Assembly: GCA_945874105.1 (NCBI GenBank)
Contig: CAMCFJ010000014.1
Location: forward strand, 1 to 62,239
DNA length: 62,239 nucleotides
Direction: 5' to 3'
Source of the DNA: Candidatus Nitrotoga sp. CP45
Lineage (GTDB): Bacteria > Pseudomonadota > Gammaproteobacteria > Burkholderiales > Gallionellaceae
In this document: piece after piece, positions 1 to 8,193 of the stretch
Layout: the number at the start of each line of letters is the position of its first letter
Position numbering within the stretch: position 1 is the first letter of the stretch
The notes under the pieces: generated by a model
Seen by the model: the letters and a program-made list of their open reading frames with translations, nothing else
What the model was told of the DNA's origin: nothing
Database searches by the model: none
Translations under genes and position numbers: made by a program

Positions 1-1
1 G

Positions 2-1108
2 GAACAAGATGTGCTGCACGGCGACCTGATCCTGAAGGGTTACGGCGATCCCAAATTGACGCTTGAAAAATTATGGCTATGGCTACATGAGTTGCGTAGT
101 CGCGGTCTGCGTGAGATCCGCGGAGATCTGGTGCTGGACCGCAGTGTATTCCAGCTCGCCCAGCACAATCCCGCGGAATTCGATAATGAGCCGATGCGTC
201 CTTACAATACGGGACCGGACGCGTTGCTGCTTAATTTCAACTCGATACGCCTGCGCTTTATTCCAGAGGGCGAAAAAGTCAAGATTATCAGCATGCCTGA
301 ACTAGCGGGTATCAGGCTGGACAACCGCGTTACGGTAGCGATCACACAAGGAAATTGCAACGACTGGAATGATGCGCTGTCCATGCAATTGCAGGGCGAT
401 ACGCTGCTTGTGCAAGGCGTCTTCCCAGCCCAGTGCGGTGAGCGTGAGCGACATGTCAGCCTGCTGCCCCACTCAAGCTATCTGAATGCCGTATTTCGTG
501 CATTGTGGCAGGAGATGGGTGGTCTGCTACAGGGTACTTTGCGTGAGGGTACCGTTCCAGGGAACGCAACGCTGTTTGCCACGCACCATTCCGCGCCATT
601 GGCCGAACTGATCCGCGACATTAACAAATTCAGCAACAATGTCATGGCGCGCCAACTTTTTCTAAGTCTGGGCGGGACTGCTGATGCGCCCGCCAATTTC
701 GCACACAGCGAACTGGCTATACGTAATTGGCTGACACAAAAAAAATTGCATTTCCCTGAGCTGATACTAGAAAACGGTGCCGGACTTTCGCGTCGGGAAC
801 GGATCAGTCCGCGCAGTCTGGCATTGCTGTTGCGTAGCGCGCAGCGCAGTCCGTTATCAACGGAATTCGAGGCTTCCCTACCCATCGTCGGAGTTGATGG
901 TACCTTTAAAAAACGCCTCACGGGCAGCGAAGCTACCAACCATGCCCATCTAAAAACCGGCTCGCTGGAAGGAGTGCAAGCCATTGCCGGTTATGTGCAA
1001 TCCCATAGCGGAAAACAATATATTTTGGTTTTTTTAATCAACCACCCCAATGCCGCAGCAGGGCAGCAGGCACAAAACGCGCTAATCGAGTGGATACAAC
1101 GACGATAA
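2..1108 (+). CDS. dacB: D-alanyl-D-alanine carboxypeptidase/endopeptidase, PBP4 (DacB) family, 5' end missing
   Basis: The reading frame is open from the first bases of the window, so the gene starts upstream and only the C-terminal ~368 residues are present. PBP4-type enzymes are periplasmic class C penicillin-binding proteins that cleave the terminal D-Ala or the peptide cross-links of peptidoglycan. The fragment begins inside the family's conserved stretch (HGDLILKGYGDPKL). It carries the second active-site motif as SNN (INKFSNNVMARQ) and the third as KTG (HLKTGSLEGVQAIAGYV). The SxxK motif with the nucleophilic serine would lie in the missing part. No downstream partner is co-oriented in an obvious operon, because the next gene has its own promoter-like sequence. 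The family assignment is firm; the specific activity is inferred. Confidence 0.9.
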   Translation, partial: EQDVLHGDLILKGYGDPKLTLEKLWLWLHELRSRGLREIRGDLVLDRSVFQLAQHNPAEFDNEPMRPYNTGPDALLLNFNSIRLRFIPEGEKVKIISMPELAGIRLDNRVTVAITQGNCNDWNDALSMQLQGDTLLVQGVFPAQCGERERHVSLLPHSSYLNAVFRALWQEMGGLLQGTLREGTVPGNATLFATHHSAPLAELIRDINKFSNNVMARQLFLSLGGTADAPANFAHSELAIRNWLTQKKLHFPELILENGAGLSRRERISPRSLALLLRSAQRSPLSTEFEASLPIVGVDGTFKKRLTGSEATNHAHLKTGSLEGVQAIAGYVQSHSGKQYILVFLINHPNAAAGQQAQNALIEWIQRR

Positions 1109-1211
1109 TGAAAAACCCCCGATGTAATATTTATTTGCTGACTTGAACGCCTATTAATATTTGAGGCTTTGTGATGGTTACATCAGGAGGGGCAGAGATG
1201 GCTACGTCAAA

Positions 1212-1236
1212 TTGACACAACTCTGGCTGCTATAAT
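1212..1236 (+). promoter_or_regulatory. Candidate extended -10 promoter for the PfkB-family kinase gene
   Basis: A perfect TATAAT at 1231-1236 is preceded by TGC, giving an extended -10 element. A TTGACA lies at 1212-1217, but with a spacer of only 13 bases, so the upstream hexamer is probably not used at normal spacing. Transcription would start near 1243 and leave a leader of about 27 bases before the ATG at 1270. Confidence 0.5.
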
Positions 1237-1269
1237 CCGTTTCCCCATTATTCAACTCACGCGATCAAT

Positions 1270-2208
1270 ATGCATACGCTCATCTGTGGCTCCTTAGCTT
1301 ACGACGTTATCATGGTGTTTAACGACCAGTTCAAAAACCACATCTTGCCTGAACAGATACACATCCTGAATGTCTCCTTTCTGGTGCCGGAGATGCGTCG
1401 CGAGTATGGCGGCTGCGCAGGTAACATTGCCTATAATTTGAAACTGCTCGGTGGGAATCCGCTGATCATGGCGACGGTAGGAGATGATTTCGGCCCCTAC
1501 GCCTCCCGACTGGAGAAGCTAGGCATATCTCAACAATACATTCGCCATGTGCCGGACAGTTTCACTGGCCAAGCTTTTATCACAACCGATCGGGACGATA
1601 ATCAGATTACTGCCTTCCATCCTGGTGCGATGGGCTTCTCTGAACAGAACCATGTATTTGATGCAAAGGGTGTCACGCTCGGCATCGTGTCACCAGATGG
1701 GCGCGCAGGTATGTTGCAGCACGCGCAGGAATTCCATACGGCGGGGATTCCCTTCGTGTTCGATCCGGGTCAAGGTATGCCGATGTTTAACAGCGATGAA
1801 TTATTGAGCTTCGTCAAGCAGGCGGATTATGTGACGGTAAATGACTACGAAGCCAAGCTATTGCAGGATAAAACCGGCAAAAAGATTGAAGAACTCAGCA
1901 AACTGACACGTGCTTTCATCGTTACCCTCGGTGCACAAGGGTCACTCATTTATGCGGATGGCAAGGAAGTGCGCATCCCAACGCCCATGGCTGAGACATT
2001 ACTCGATCCCACTGGCTGCGGAGATGCTTATCGTGCAGGTTTGCTGCACGGCATTCAGCAGGGCTGGGATTGGGATACCACCGGCCGCCTTGCCTCTTTG
2101 CTAGGTTCGCTGAAAATCGGCAGTCGTGGCGGACAGAATCACAAGCCGACGCGCGACGAACTCACCACGCTGTTTCAGAAATACTTTGGCTATTCCATTA
2201 ACCTGTAA
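1270..2208 (+). CDS. PfkB/ribokinase-family carbohydrate or nucleoside kinase
   Basis: A 312-residue cytoplasmic sugar or nucleoside kinase of the PfkB superfamily. The N-terminal signature GGCAGNIAYNLKLLGG (about residues 47-62) and the C-terminal signature DPTGCGDAYRAGLLHG (about 246-261) are both intact. The second holds the catalytic aspartate (GCGDA) and the anion hole that binds the ATP phosphates. The length suits the family. Bacterial relatives are often annotated as adenosine kinase-like, but substrate choice cannot be read from the sequence. The gene stands alone between a candidate promoter and a hairpin, and converges on yggX. No good Shine-Dalgarno precedes the ATG. Confidence 0.85.
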   Translation: MHTLICGSLAYDVIMVFNDQFKNHILPEQIHILNVSFLVPEMRREYGGCAGNIAYNLKLLGGNPLIMATVGDDFGPYASRLEKLGISQQYIRHVPDSFTGQAFITTDRDDNQITAFHPGAMGFSEQNHVFDAKGVTLGIVSPDGRAGMLQHAQEFHTAGIPFVFDPGQGMPMFNSDELLSFVKQADYVTVNDYEAKLLQDKTGKKIEELSKLTRAFIVTLGAQGSLIYADGKEVRIPTPMAETLLDPTGCGDAYRAGLLHGIQQGWDWDTTGRLASLLGSLKIGSRGGQNHKPTRDELTTLFQKYFGYSINL

Positions 2209-2226
2209 TTTCGCGCTCAGCTCGAG

Positions 2227-2255
2227 CTTGCTCTTCCCGCAAGCGGAAGAGCAAG
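2227..2255. terminator. Strong hairpin between convergent genes, possible bidirectional terminator
   Basis: A perfect 11-bp inverted repeat (CTTGCTCTTCC and its complement) with a 7-base loop lies 19 bases after the kinase stop and between two convergent genes. No run of T follows on either strand, so factor-independent termination is uncertain. It may act instead as a 3' mRNA stabiliser. Confidence 0.45.
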
Positions 2256-2323
2256 GGCTAAGGTCGGCTAGGCGATGTGAGTTTTTTAAGCAGGCGGCCG
2301 CGTCAATAATACATAGATAGTTT

Positions 2324-2596
2324 TTATCTGCCTGGCGGTATATAGCCGGAAGGCATTTCCGCGCCATCGCCAAAGAAATGATTTTCCATTTGTTGGGCTA
2401 AATACTTGCGAGCATGAGCCTCTGCGAGATTTAAGCGGTTTTCGTTAACTAGCATGGTCTGGTGTTTGAGCCAAGCGGCCCAGGCATCTTTCGAAACCTG
2501 CTCGAAAATGCGTTGCCCCAACTCGCCAGGATATGGCGCGCGCTCCAGTCCTTCTGCCTCGTGGCCCAATTTGATGCAGTGCACCATTCTTGTCAT
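2324..2596 (-). CDS. yggX: Probable Fe(2+)-trafficking protein YggX
   Basis: A 90-residue cytoplasmic protein of the YggX family, which protects Fe-S proteins from oxidative damage and is linked to iron handling. The family hallmarks are present: an N-terminal [15 protein letters not shown] with the conserved cysteine, the [10 protein letters not shown] segment, and the [15 protein letters not shown] helix. The length matches the E. coli protein (91 aa). A GGAG Shine-Dalgarno sits about 8 bases before the ATG. It lies downstream of argA on the same strand with a gap of about 95 bases and could be co-transcribed with it. A role in an iron-rich lifestyle is tempting, but the gene is widespread in proteobacteria. 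Confidence 0.93.
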   Translation of the reverse strand: MTRMVHCIKLGHEAEGLERAPYPGELGQRIFEQVSKDAWAAWLKHQTMLVNENRLNLAEAHARKYLAQQMENHFFGDGAEMPSGYIPPGR

Positions 2597-2690
2597 TATT
2601 ATGTTCTCCGATTATTTGGTTTGAAATTTTAATTCTGTCATCAATCACGAACACCCGCAAAGGCTCAACCCCATTCCATATAGGATTTGA

Positions 2691-4052
2691 TCATAGGTTT
2701 TTCAGAAATACTTTGGAGCGGCGCTGATAGTTGTAAAGCATTTTTTTCTGCGTGGGCAATTGCCCGACATCCGTTTCTTTGAAGCCCCGTTCAATAAACC
2801 AGTGAGCAGTGCGCGTGGTCAACACGAATACTTTGTGCAGGCCTTGTGCTTGAGCCTCGGCAAGGATGTACTTAAGCAGAGCGTCGCCATAACCTTGTTT
2901 GCGGTAGTTGGTTTGCACGGCGAGGCAGGCAAGCTCGGCGGCGCGCTCTTCGACAAATGGATACAATGCGGCGCAGCCGATAATGCGGTGGTCATGCTCC
3001 AGCACCACGAAGCGCCCAATTTCCCGCTCTAGTCGCTCGCGGCCACGTCGTACCAGTATGCCTTCAGCTTCCAATGGTTGCAGCAGTTGCAAAATGCCGC
3101 CTACATCATTAATTGTGGCTTCACGCAAAGTGTTGAGCGTGCTTTCCACAACCATGCTGCCGATACCAACATCACTGAACAGTTCTTGTAAAATGGCACC
3201 GTCGATATGGCGGCTGATTAGATGCGTGCGTGCTACGCCAGCCTCGCAGGCGTGCACTGCGCAGGGCAGGAACAGCGACACATCTTCCGGCAACTTGCTT
3301 TTTTTGGACAAGATGATAGTGGCATCGGCAACGGTTAATTCACGCAGTAAATTGCCGTGCTTATCCTGAACGCCGTCCATTTCCATCAGAAAAATCAGTT
3401 TATCTGCGTCGAGCGCGATAGCAGTGCGCGTTGCCACTTCTTCCAGGGTAAGGTTGAAAACCTCGCCGGTAGGCGAATAACCAAGCGGTGAAAGTAAAAC
3501 AACTTCATTGTGCTCAAGCCGGTTTTTAATCGCTACAACGTCTACTTTACGCACACTGCCAGTATGTAGTAAATCCACGCCATGAATTACGCCCATCGGC
3601 TGAGCGGTGATGAAGTTGCCGCCTGCGACGCGGATATCAGCGTTAGCCATGGGTGAGTTCGCCAAGCCCATCGACAGAAGCGCCTCGATTTCTACCCGCA
3701 CGCGCCCCACCGCTTCTTTTACACATTGCATGGTTTCTGAATTGGTTAGGCGGATACCATGGTGATAGTGATCTTCAAGATTGTTGCGCGATAAGTGCCG
3801 TTCGATTTGTGGACGAGCGCCATGTACTAATACGAGGCGTACCCCCAAGCTGGAAAGAAGATTAAGGTCGTGGGTCAGCTCGATGAACTTACCATCTGCC
3901 ACTACTTCACCGCCGAACGCGACCACGAAAGTGCGGCCACGGAAGGCGTTGATGTAAGGCGCAACCGAACGAAACCAGGCAACGAATTCGGAGGGAGAAA
4001 CGGGACGGTGTGGCATGCTTTGTCTAGTTGCTAGCGGATTGAGAAATGGCAT
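2691..4052 (-). CDS. argA: Amino-acid N-acetyltransferase (N-acetylglutamate synthase)
   Basis: A 453-residue protein that acetylates glutamate with acetyl-CoA, the first step of arginine synthesis. The N-terminal half is an amino-acid-kinase-like domain (FVVAFGGEVVADG, VLVHGARPQIE) of the kind that binds arginine for feedback control. The C-terminal ~140 residues form a GNAT acetyltransferase domain, with the acetyl-CoA loop seen at NYRKQGYGDALLKYILAEA. Length and domain order match the classical two-domain ArgA. The start is uncertain: the first ATG (4052) and an ATG 11 codons later (4019, MPHRPVSP) both lack a clear Shine-Dalgarno, and the second fits the family better. A tRNA gene lies upstream on the same strand. 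Confidence 0.93.
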   Translation of the reverse strand: MPFLNPLATRQSMPHRPVSPSEFVAWFRSVAPYINAFRGRTFVVAFGGEVVADGKFIELTHDLNLLSSLGVRLVLVHGARPQIERHLSRNNLEDHYHHGIRLTNSETMQCVKEAVGRVRVEIEALLSMGLANSPMANADIRVAGGNFITAQPMGVIHGVDLLHTGSVRKVDVVAIKNRLEHNEVVLLSPLGYSPTGEVFNLTLEEVATRTAIALDADKLIFLMEMDGVQDKHGNLLRELTVADATIILSKKSKLPEDVSLFLPCAVHACEAGVARTHLISRHIDGAILQELFSDVGIGSMVVESTLNTLREATINDVGGILQLLQPLEAEGILVRRGRERLEREIGRFVVLEHDHRIIGCAALYPFVEERAAELACLAVQTNYRKQGYGDALLKYILAEAQAQGLHKVFVLTTRTAHWFIERGFKETDVGQLPTQKKMLYNYQRRSKVFLKNL

Positions 4053-4258
4053 GGATCAGACGTTTGGTGAATGATGTCATGAACTCAAGGTCGATTGGAT
4101 ATGCTATGACTTTATTCATAGATATATTTGTGCCTGGTTGTTCATAACATTGCGGATGTACCCTAGTTCAAGATTTCCGTGCATGTCAAACTTAAAAACT
4201 ATAAAAGCGTAATGGAAAGAAGATGTAATGGTAAAGAACCAGTCATAATCTTAACTTC

Positions 4259-4335
4259 TGGTGCGCCCGGCGGGAGTCGAACCCACGACCCTTGGCTTCG
4301 GAAACCAATACTCTATCCAGCTGAGCTACGGGCGC
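4259..4335 (-). tRNA. tRNA-Arg (anticodon CCG)
   Basis: Read on the minus strand, this folds as a full cloverleaf. It has a 7-bp acceptor stem GCGCCCG/CGGGCGC, a D arm, and an anticodon stem TTGGT/GCCAA enclosing the loop TTCCGAA, which gives anticodon CCG for the arginine codon CGG. The T arm carries GGTTCGA, the discriminator base is A, and CCA is encoded in the DNA (4259-4261). The stems pair without mismatches in the acceptor and anticodon arms. Confidence 0.96.
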
Positions 4336-4680
4336 TTTTCAAGCCTAGCAGTATAACGTACCCATGGTTACCATGCACACTGTAACAACTGCCAATGTTA
4401 TAATTAAGCCAGAAGAAATGATGTGTTTTTTTCTGAAGCGATCCTAAAAATCAAAATTACGCACTAAATTATAATATCCGGTGTTTGCAAAGGTTTAATA
4501 GAGCCGTCCCTTAGCATAGCGAGCTGTTCACGCAATACGGCTTGCTATAGACCTAAAATTAAATCTAGATTTCCATAGTTATTTAATGCGAACGTGTGTG
4601 ATGTTAGTCGCATAAGCGGACGTTTGAATTAGATTTCAAGAGGCTGGAGCTTAATTGCTTCTTCGGACGGCCAAAAAAGC
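4336..4680. other. Intergenic stretch without a recognised gene
   Basis: About 345 AT-rich bases separate the tRNA-Arg gene from the start of the respiratory region. No convincing reading frame, RNA gene or strong hairpin was seen. A tRNA-Arg promoter probably lies just after 4336 on the minus strand but could not be assigned confidently. Confidence 0.5.
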
Positions 4681-4710
4681 TTGCGTAATTTAAATGGGCA
4701 GTGATAAAAT
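4681..4710 (+). promoter_or_regulatory. Candidate sigma-70 promoter before the first respiratory small protein
   Basis: TTGCGT at 4681-4686 and TAAAAT at 4705-4710 are separated by 18 bases. This would give a leader of about 65 bases before the ATG at 4781. Both hexamers are imperfect, and no FNR-type box was seen nearby. Confidence 0.35.
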
Positions 4711-4780
4711 TCGCAAGTCTAGAGAGATCGTAAGCACAATTAGTTTTTTAACCAAGCAGTATTGGAAAGGAGGAGACGTT

Positions 4781-4882
4781 ATGTTTGAGAATGTGACTAC
4801 CGGCCAAGTTCTTTTGATGTACGTATGTATTTTTGGGTTTATTTTTGGTATGGCCGCAATCTTATTTAAAAAGAATTCTTAA
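4781..4882 (+). CDS. Tiny single-helix membrane protein (33 aa) at the head of the respiratory region
   Basis: The ATG at 4781 is preceded by a strong AGGAGG Shine-Dalgarno about 7 bases upstream, so this start is preferred over a longer in-frame one at 4694 that has no such signal. The product has a short polar N-terminus, one hydrophobic helix (VLLMYVCIFGFIFGMAAILF) and a KKNS tail. I do not recognise a family. Its size and context recall the small one-helix subunits (CcoQ/CcoM-like) of cbb3 oxidases. Two further tiny proteins of this kind occur at 14393 and 23677. Confidence 0.7.
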   Translation: MFENVTTGQVLLMYVCIFGFIFGMAAILFKKNS

Positions 4883-5015
4883 AAAACAAGGCTAAATAAT
4901 ACTGCGAGTAGCGGAAATATTGTTTTTGGATGCCTTCCGAAAGCATGGTGTGTCTTTCACCTAAAGTTGTTAGGGGAGGATTAAATTGAAGAATTTCAAG
5001 AAATAAGGGGGGGAA

Positions 5016-5795
5016 ATGCGCAAATCTATATCCATGTTGTCGTCATGGCTTACAATAATAGCTATCACTGTATTGGTATCGGGAACGGCCGCTTCTGCGG
5101 AAGCTGGAAAAGTTAGTGCGAATCCCGCTAACGGCAAGGTCATATTTACCCAGGGAAAAGGGGATGTTCCTGCTTGTCTATCCTGTCATGGAGAAAATGC
5201 ATTAGGTAATGATGCCATGGGCGCGCCCCGCCTAGCCAATGTTGGTTACGTTTATCTCGTTAAACAACTCACTAATTTTGCTGCGGACAAGAGAGTTCCC
5301 TCTGGGCTGGGCGCGGTAATGAACGGATTTGCCAAGGCGTTGAGCGAGCAAGATCGCCGTGATGTGGCTGCATTTGTAGATAGTTTGCCCAGAAAGTTTG
5401 AGCCGTCTGATTTGAAAGCTCTTAAAGCAGAGGGGCAGCAAGTCGGTAAGTCGCATTTGGGGAAGCTTCTGGTTCATAGTGGGGTAAAGGGTAAGGTAGC
5501 CTCTTGTTACTCATGCCATGGGTTTAACGGGCGCGGTGCTGATCCTATCTTTCCAGCAATTGGTAATCAGAAATATGTATATTTGGTTAACCAATTGAAA
5601 AGTTGGCGTGATGGCACAAGAAATAATGATCCGGTAGTTGGTGGGGTTCCAATGATGCAAGCGGTGGCGAAAACGCTTACAGATGACGACATTTATAATG
5701 TTGCTGCATATTTGACTTCTGCTCCGCCAGTTAATGTACGGGACGGCCTTCTTATTGATAATCAAACCGTTTTGAAGGAAATTGTAGTTAGATAG
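5016..5795 (+). CDS. Periplasmic dihaem cytochrome c, c4-like
   Basis: A 259-residue exported protein with a signal peptide (hydrophobic about 9-25, cleavage near ASA-EA). It has two class I cytochrome c domains with haem motifs CLSCH (54-58) and CYSCH (164-168). The candidate axial methionines are in GAVMNGFAK and GVPMMQAVA. Two tandem cytochrome c domains of about 100 residues are typical of cytochrome c4, which carries electrons between quinol-oxidising complexes and C-family oxidases. An AAGGGGGG ribosome site precedes the ATG. A strong terminator follows at once, so this gene and the preceding tiny protein form their own transcription unit. Confidence 0.88.
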   Translation: MRKSISMLSSWLTIIAITVLVSGTAASAEAGKVSANPANGKVIFTQGKGDVPACLSCHGENALGNDAMGAPRLANVGYVYLVKQLTNFAADKRVPSGLGAVMNGFAKALSEQDRRDVAAFVDSLPRKFEPSDLKALKAEGQQVGKSHLGKLLVHSGVKGKVASCYSCHGFNGRGADPIFPAIGNQKYVYLVNQLKSWRDGTRNNDPVVGGVPMMQAVAKTLTDDDIYNVAAYLTSAPPVNVRDGLLIDNQTVLKEIVVR

Positions 5796-5830
5796 GAATT
5801 CTTGGTTATTGAATTTTAGATTTTGTTTGT

Positions 5831-5869
5831 AAAATCCCCGCGTCGAGTTGTTCCGGACGCGGGGATTTT
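5831..5869 (+). terminator. Rho-independent terminator after the dihaem cytochrome gene
   Basis: A perfect 14-bp stem (5831-5844 with 5856-5869) encloses an 11-base loop. The stem core is GC-rich (ATCCCCGCGTC) and the 3' arm runs directly into TTTTA. The A-tract/T-tract symmetry means it could also work on the minus strand. Confidence 0.88.
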
Positions 5870-5911
5870 ACTTATTGGAAATGCACATTAAGTAGTTGGG
5901 AGTAATTCGGC

Positions 5912-6508
5912 ATGGCAATTAGCAATATGAAGCTTGGAGAAAAATTGCTATTTGGGGGTTTTGCACTGATTGGTATTATGGCTTTTGCCAGTTGGCTGGT
6001 GCTAGAAGTTGTCAGGTCACGTTTAGATAAGCCGATGTACCCAGTGCTCCAGTATAATTTTTCCACAGAAGGCTTGCGCGGGTCAGAAATATTTCGTACA
6101 GCGGGATGCACTATTTGCCACCGCGCAATGCGCAACGGTACAAATATGGGGCTGGTTCTCGACGGGATCGGTTCCAAGCGCACTCTAGAATACCTTAATA
6201 AATTTTTAATTGATCCAGAATCGACGTATCCAGGAACGACGATGGATCATGGCCCTTCTAAAGGAGCTGCTTTCGTAGCAAAATTGCCGCAAGCGGATTT
6301 GCAAGCGATTGCTGTGTTTCTTTCAGAGTTACGAGCGAACCCAGGATCTAATGCGTCTCGACTTCCACCAGTGGGTGGGGAATCAAAGTTTATTGATGAG
6401 ATGGTCAGGATGTGGGCGCCAGACAGTTGGAAATCGGAGTATAAGGATGTGCGTGAAGAAGTGAAATCAAAAGCGAAAGAGAATAAGCATGATACAGGAA
6501 CCAAATGA
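5912..6508 (+). CDS. Membrane-anchored monohaem cytochrome c, oxidase-cluster component
   Basis: A 198-residue protein with one N-terminal membrane helix (about 12-33) and a periplasmic cytochrome c domain with one haem site, CTICH (66-70). The helix-then-haem layout, with a conserved GLVLDGIGSKRT stretch after the haem site, resembles CcoO-type or CcoP-half cytochromes rather than soluble carriers. The charged C-terminus (EEVKSKAKENKHD) is long and lysine-rich. The gene overlaps the next one by 20 bases, which argues for translational coupling and a shared complex. No family name more specific than membrane cytochrome c is justified. Confidence 0.82.
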   Translation: MAISNMKLGEKLLFGGFALIGIMAFASWLVLEVVRSRLDKPMYPVLQYNFSTEGLRGSEIFRTAGCTICHRAMRNGTNMGLVLDGIGSKRTLEYLNKFLIDPESTYPGTTMDHGPSKGAAFVAKLPQADLQAIAVFLSELRANPGSNASRLPPVGGESKFIDEMVRMWAPDSWKSEYKDVREEVKSKAKENKHDTGTK

Positions 6509-7001
6509 GCCTTGGGCTCAGGATAAAGAATATACTAAATATACATTGTGGTTTATCTACGCATGCATCATTTACAGCATAATTGGTTTTTCCTGGGGGG
6601 CGTTAATGGGCGGGGTTCCCACCTTTAGACATTTTGTTAATAGCGGGATACCCGGACACAGGCTCGTTTTAGGGCATACCCATATTAATTTGCTGGGGTG
6701 GGTGGAAATGGCTATTTTCGGCGCAGTATATTATCTTATTCCACGATTAGTGCGACGTTCCATCTATAGTCTACGCTTGGTCAAGATTCATTTTTGGATG
6801 CATAATTTGGGCTTGCTGGGTGTCGTAGTTTTCTTCAGCGCTGCGGGGCTGATAGGTACTTTTATTGATGATGACGGAGAGTTGGCGGCATCACGTTTTA
6901 TGTCACTCTCAGGAATTTTCGGTAGTGTGGTTTTATTGGCTAACATTATCTGGGGATATAACATATATCGAACTTGTAATGGATGGAATCGACCCAAGTG
7001 A
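6489..7001 (+). CDS. Half-length CcoN-like haem-copper oxidase subunit I relative (170 aa)
   Basis: A four-helix membrane protein that resembles only the C-terminal third of cbb3 oxidase subunit I. The segment GHTHINLLGWVEMAIFG followed by YYLIPRL and YSLRLVKIHFW parallels the CcoN helix bearing the H-x-H pair, where the two histidines bind haems b3 and b. The CuB histidines, the cross-linked tyrosine and the first haem b histidine are absent, so it cannot be a complete oxidase. It may bind one haem b, or act as an electron-transfer or assembly subunit. It overlaps both neighbours, by 20 and 19 bases. A relative lies at 23038-23556 on the other strand. Confidence 0.8.
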   Translation: MIQEPNEPWAQDKEYTKYTLWFIYACIIYSIIGFSWGALMGGVPTFRHFVNSGIPGHRLVLGHTHINLLGWVEMAIFGAVYYLIPRLVRRSIYSLRLVKIHFWMHNLGLLGVVVFFSAAGLIGTFIDDDGELAASRFMSLSGIFGSVVLLANIIWGYNIYRTCNGWNRPK

Positions 7002-7537
7002 GCACAAGAATATTATGGCTGTTCGTCGCCTCATGCCTACTTAGTGGCTGTGGCGAACAGTTTTCTACATGGAGCATCGGGGGGGCTTCAATGGGAGTGT
7101 TGCAGAAGGGTATGCTCGCGCCTAGTTTGCCCACCAAAACATTGGCGGATGTCGGCGGAGACATGAGCAAAATGACGACATATCGTCAGCCAGATGCCCG
7201 CATGTACCAATACTCATTGGATAAGGCGTTGGCGCTCGGCAAGCCTATCGTCCTGGAGTTTGCCACACCTGGCCATTGCACTGTATGCGATGGCCAGTTG
7301 CAAATAATGAAAGCACTATTGGAAAAATATCAAACTCAGGTACTTTTTTTGCATATGGATCAATACCAAAATCCGCAAGCATTTAAGGCATATCGCGTGA
7401 TGGGTGATCCTTGGACCTTCTTTATAAATGATAAAGGTGTTGTTAGCGGCGTTCAGCCAGGACGCATGTTGCATGGTGAAATGGAAGCGGGAATTACCAA
7501 GATTCTCAAGGCTGGAACAGAAAGACACGCGGGTTAA
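6983..7537 (+). CDS. Thioredoxin-like lipoprotein
   Basis: A 184-residue protein with a lipoprotein signal ending in LLSGC (Cys23), followed by a thioredoxin-fold domain. The redox motif is C99-T-V-C102 in FATPGHCTVCDG, and a later WTFFINDKGVVSG segment fits the cis-proline and C-terminal part of the fold. Such proteins in oxidase clusters usually reduce cytochrome thiols or help deliver copper (TlpA/ScoI-like roles); which one applies here is not visible. The gene overlaps the half-CcoN gene by 19 bases and is followed 6 bases later by another membrane protein gene. Confidence 0.8.
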   Translation: MESTQVSTRILWLFVASCLLSGCGEQFSTWSIGGASMGVLQKGMLAPSLPTKTLADVGGDMSKMTTYRQPDARMYQYSLDKALALGKPIVLEFATPGHCTVCDGQLQIMKALLEKYQTQVLFLHMDQYQNPQAFKAYRVMGDPWTFFINDKGVVSGVQPGRMLHGEMEAGITKILKAGTERHAG

Positions 7538-7543
7538 TATAAG

Positions 7544-7993
7544 ATGAGCGATACGCGCTTCGTTTTAGTGCAAGACCACAAAGGCATGATGTGGGATGTG
7601 CTGTTGTATGTCCCCACAGTGATAGCTTTACTGTCGATGGTAGTCAAATTCTGGTATAGCGGAGATGTCAGTTTGGCATATTTGTTCTCGTTTTTGGCCT
7701 GTTTCTTTTTTATCGCGGGTGCCAACCGAATATTGAAAACCAGGTTAATGTTACTGCCTACCGCGCCTATCGCAATTGAAATAGGTAAGCAGGTAATACA
7801 AATTATTATGCGCAACGGAGAGCAAGTGGAGTTGGTGAAAGATTTGCGAGTTTACGCGGATTATTCAGGCCGTACGTTTGGTCTGGCAGGTCTGGATAAA
7901 TTAGGCCAGCGCATGCAATTTGTATTTCATAAAGGACAGTTTTCCAGCATAAAAGATTACCAAGCAATTCAGGAAATGCTTAAAACTAGCTAG
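7544..7993 (+). CDS. Unknown two-helix membrane protein
   Basis: A 149-residue protein with two adjacent membrane helices (about 17-36 and 43-61) and a cytoplasmic C-terminal domain of about 80 residues. That domain contains alternating hydrophobic residues (IAIEIGKQVIQIIMRNGEQV, TFGLAGLDKLGQRMQFVF), reminiscent of a small beta-rich PH-like or DUF domain. I do not recognise the family. It is the last gene of the 5912-7993 unit, placed 6 bases after the thioredoxin-like gene and followed by a strong terminator, so a role with the same respiratory module is likely. Confidence 0.65.
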   Translation: MSDTRFVLVQDHKGMMWDVLLYVPTVIALLSMVVKFWYSGDVSLAYLFSFLACFFFIAGANRILKTRLMLLPTAPIAIEIGKQVIQIIMRNGEQVELVKDLRVYADYSGRTFGLAGLDKLGQRMQFVFHKGQFSSIKDYQAIQEMLKTS

Positions 7994-8004
7994 GCATCTA
8001 TATT

Positions 8005-8054
8005 AAAAAACAGGGGAATTTCTAATGATTTCATTAGAAATTCCCCTGTTTTTT
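8005..8054 (+). terminator. Very strong rho-independent terminator
   Basis: An almost perfect 24-bp inverted repeat (8005-8028 with 8031-8054) starts with AAAAAACAGGGGAATTTC and ends with its complement, running into six Ts. It closes the 5912-7993 unit and by symmetry could also stop transcription from the right. Confidence 0.9.
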
Positions 8055-8193
8055 AATACGGTGCTGCACTTATGGATAGTCAGGGTTAAAAATAGACCAA
8101 AGTGAAGTGAATAAATGGTTACGGAGTATCTAGTAGATATGGCCGTCCAGAAGAGCTAATGGAGAATGTAAATAAGGTGCGTGGACAGAAAAT

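Noticed and set aside
4179-4385. Plus-strand frame of 68 codons with GSRTHDPWLRKP-like residues
   Set aside because: It is the known false protein produced by translating the reverse complement of a tRNA gene; the tRNA-Arg explains it.
8005-8054. Mobile-element inverted repeat
   Set aside because: A single symmetrical repeat after a stop codon with a T-run is better explained as a terminator; no transposase is near.
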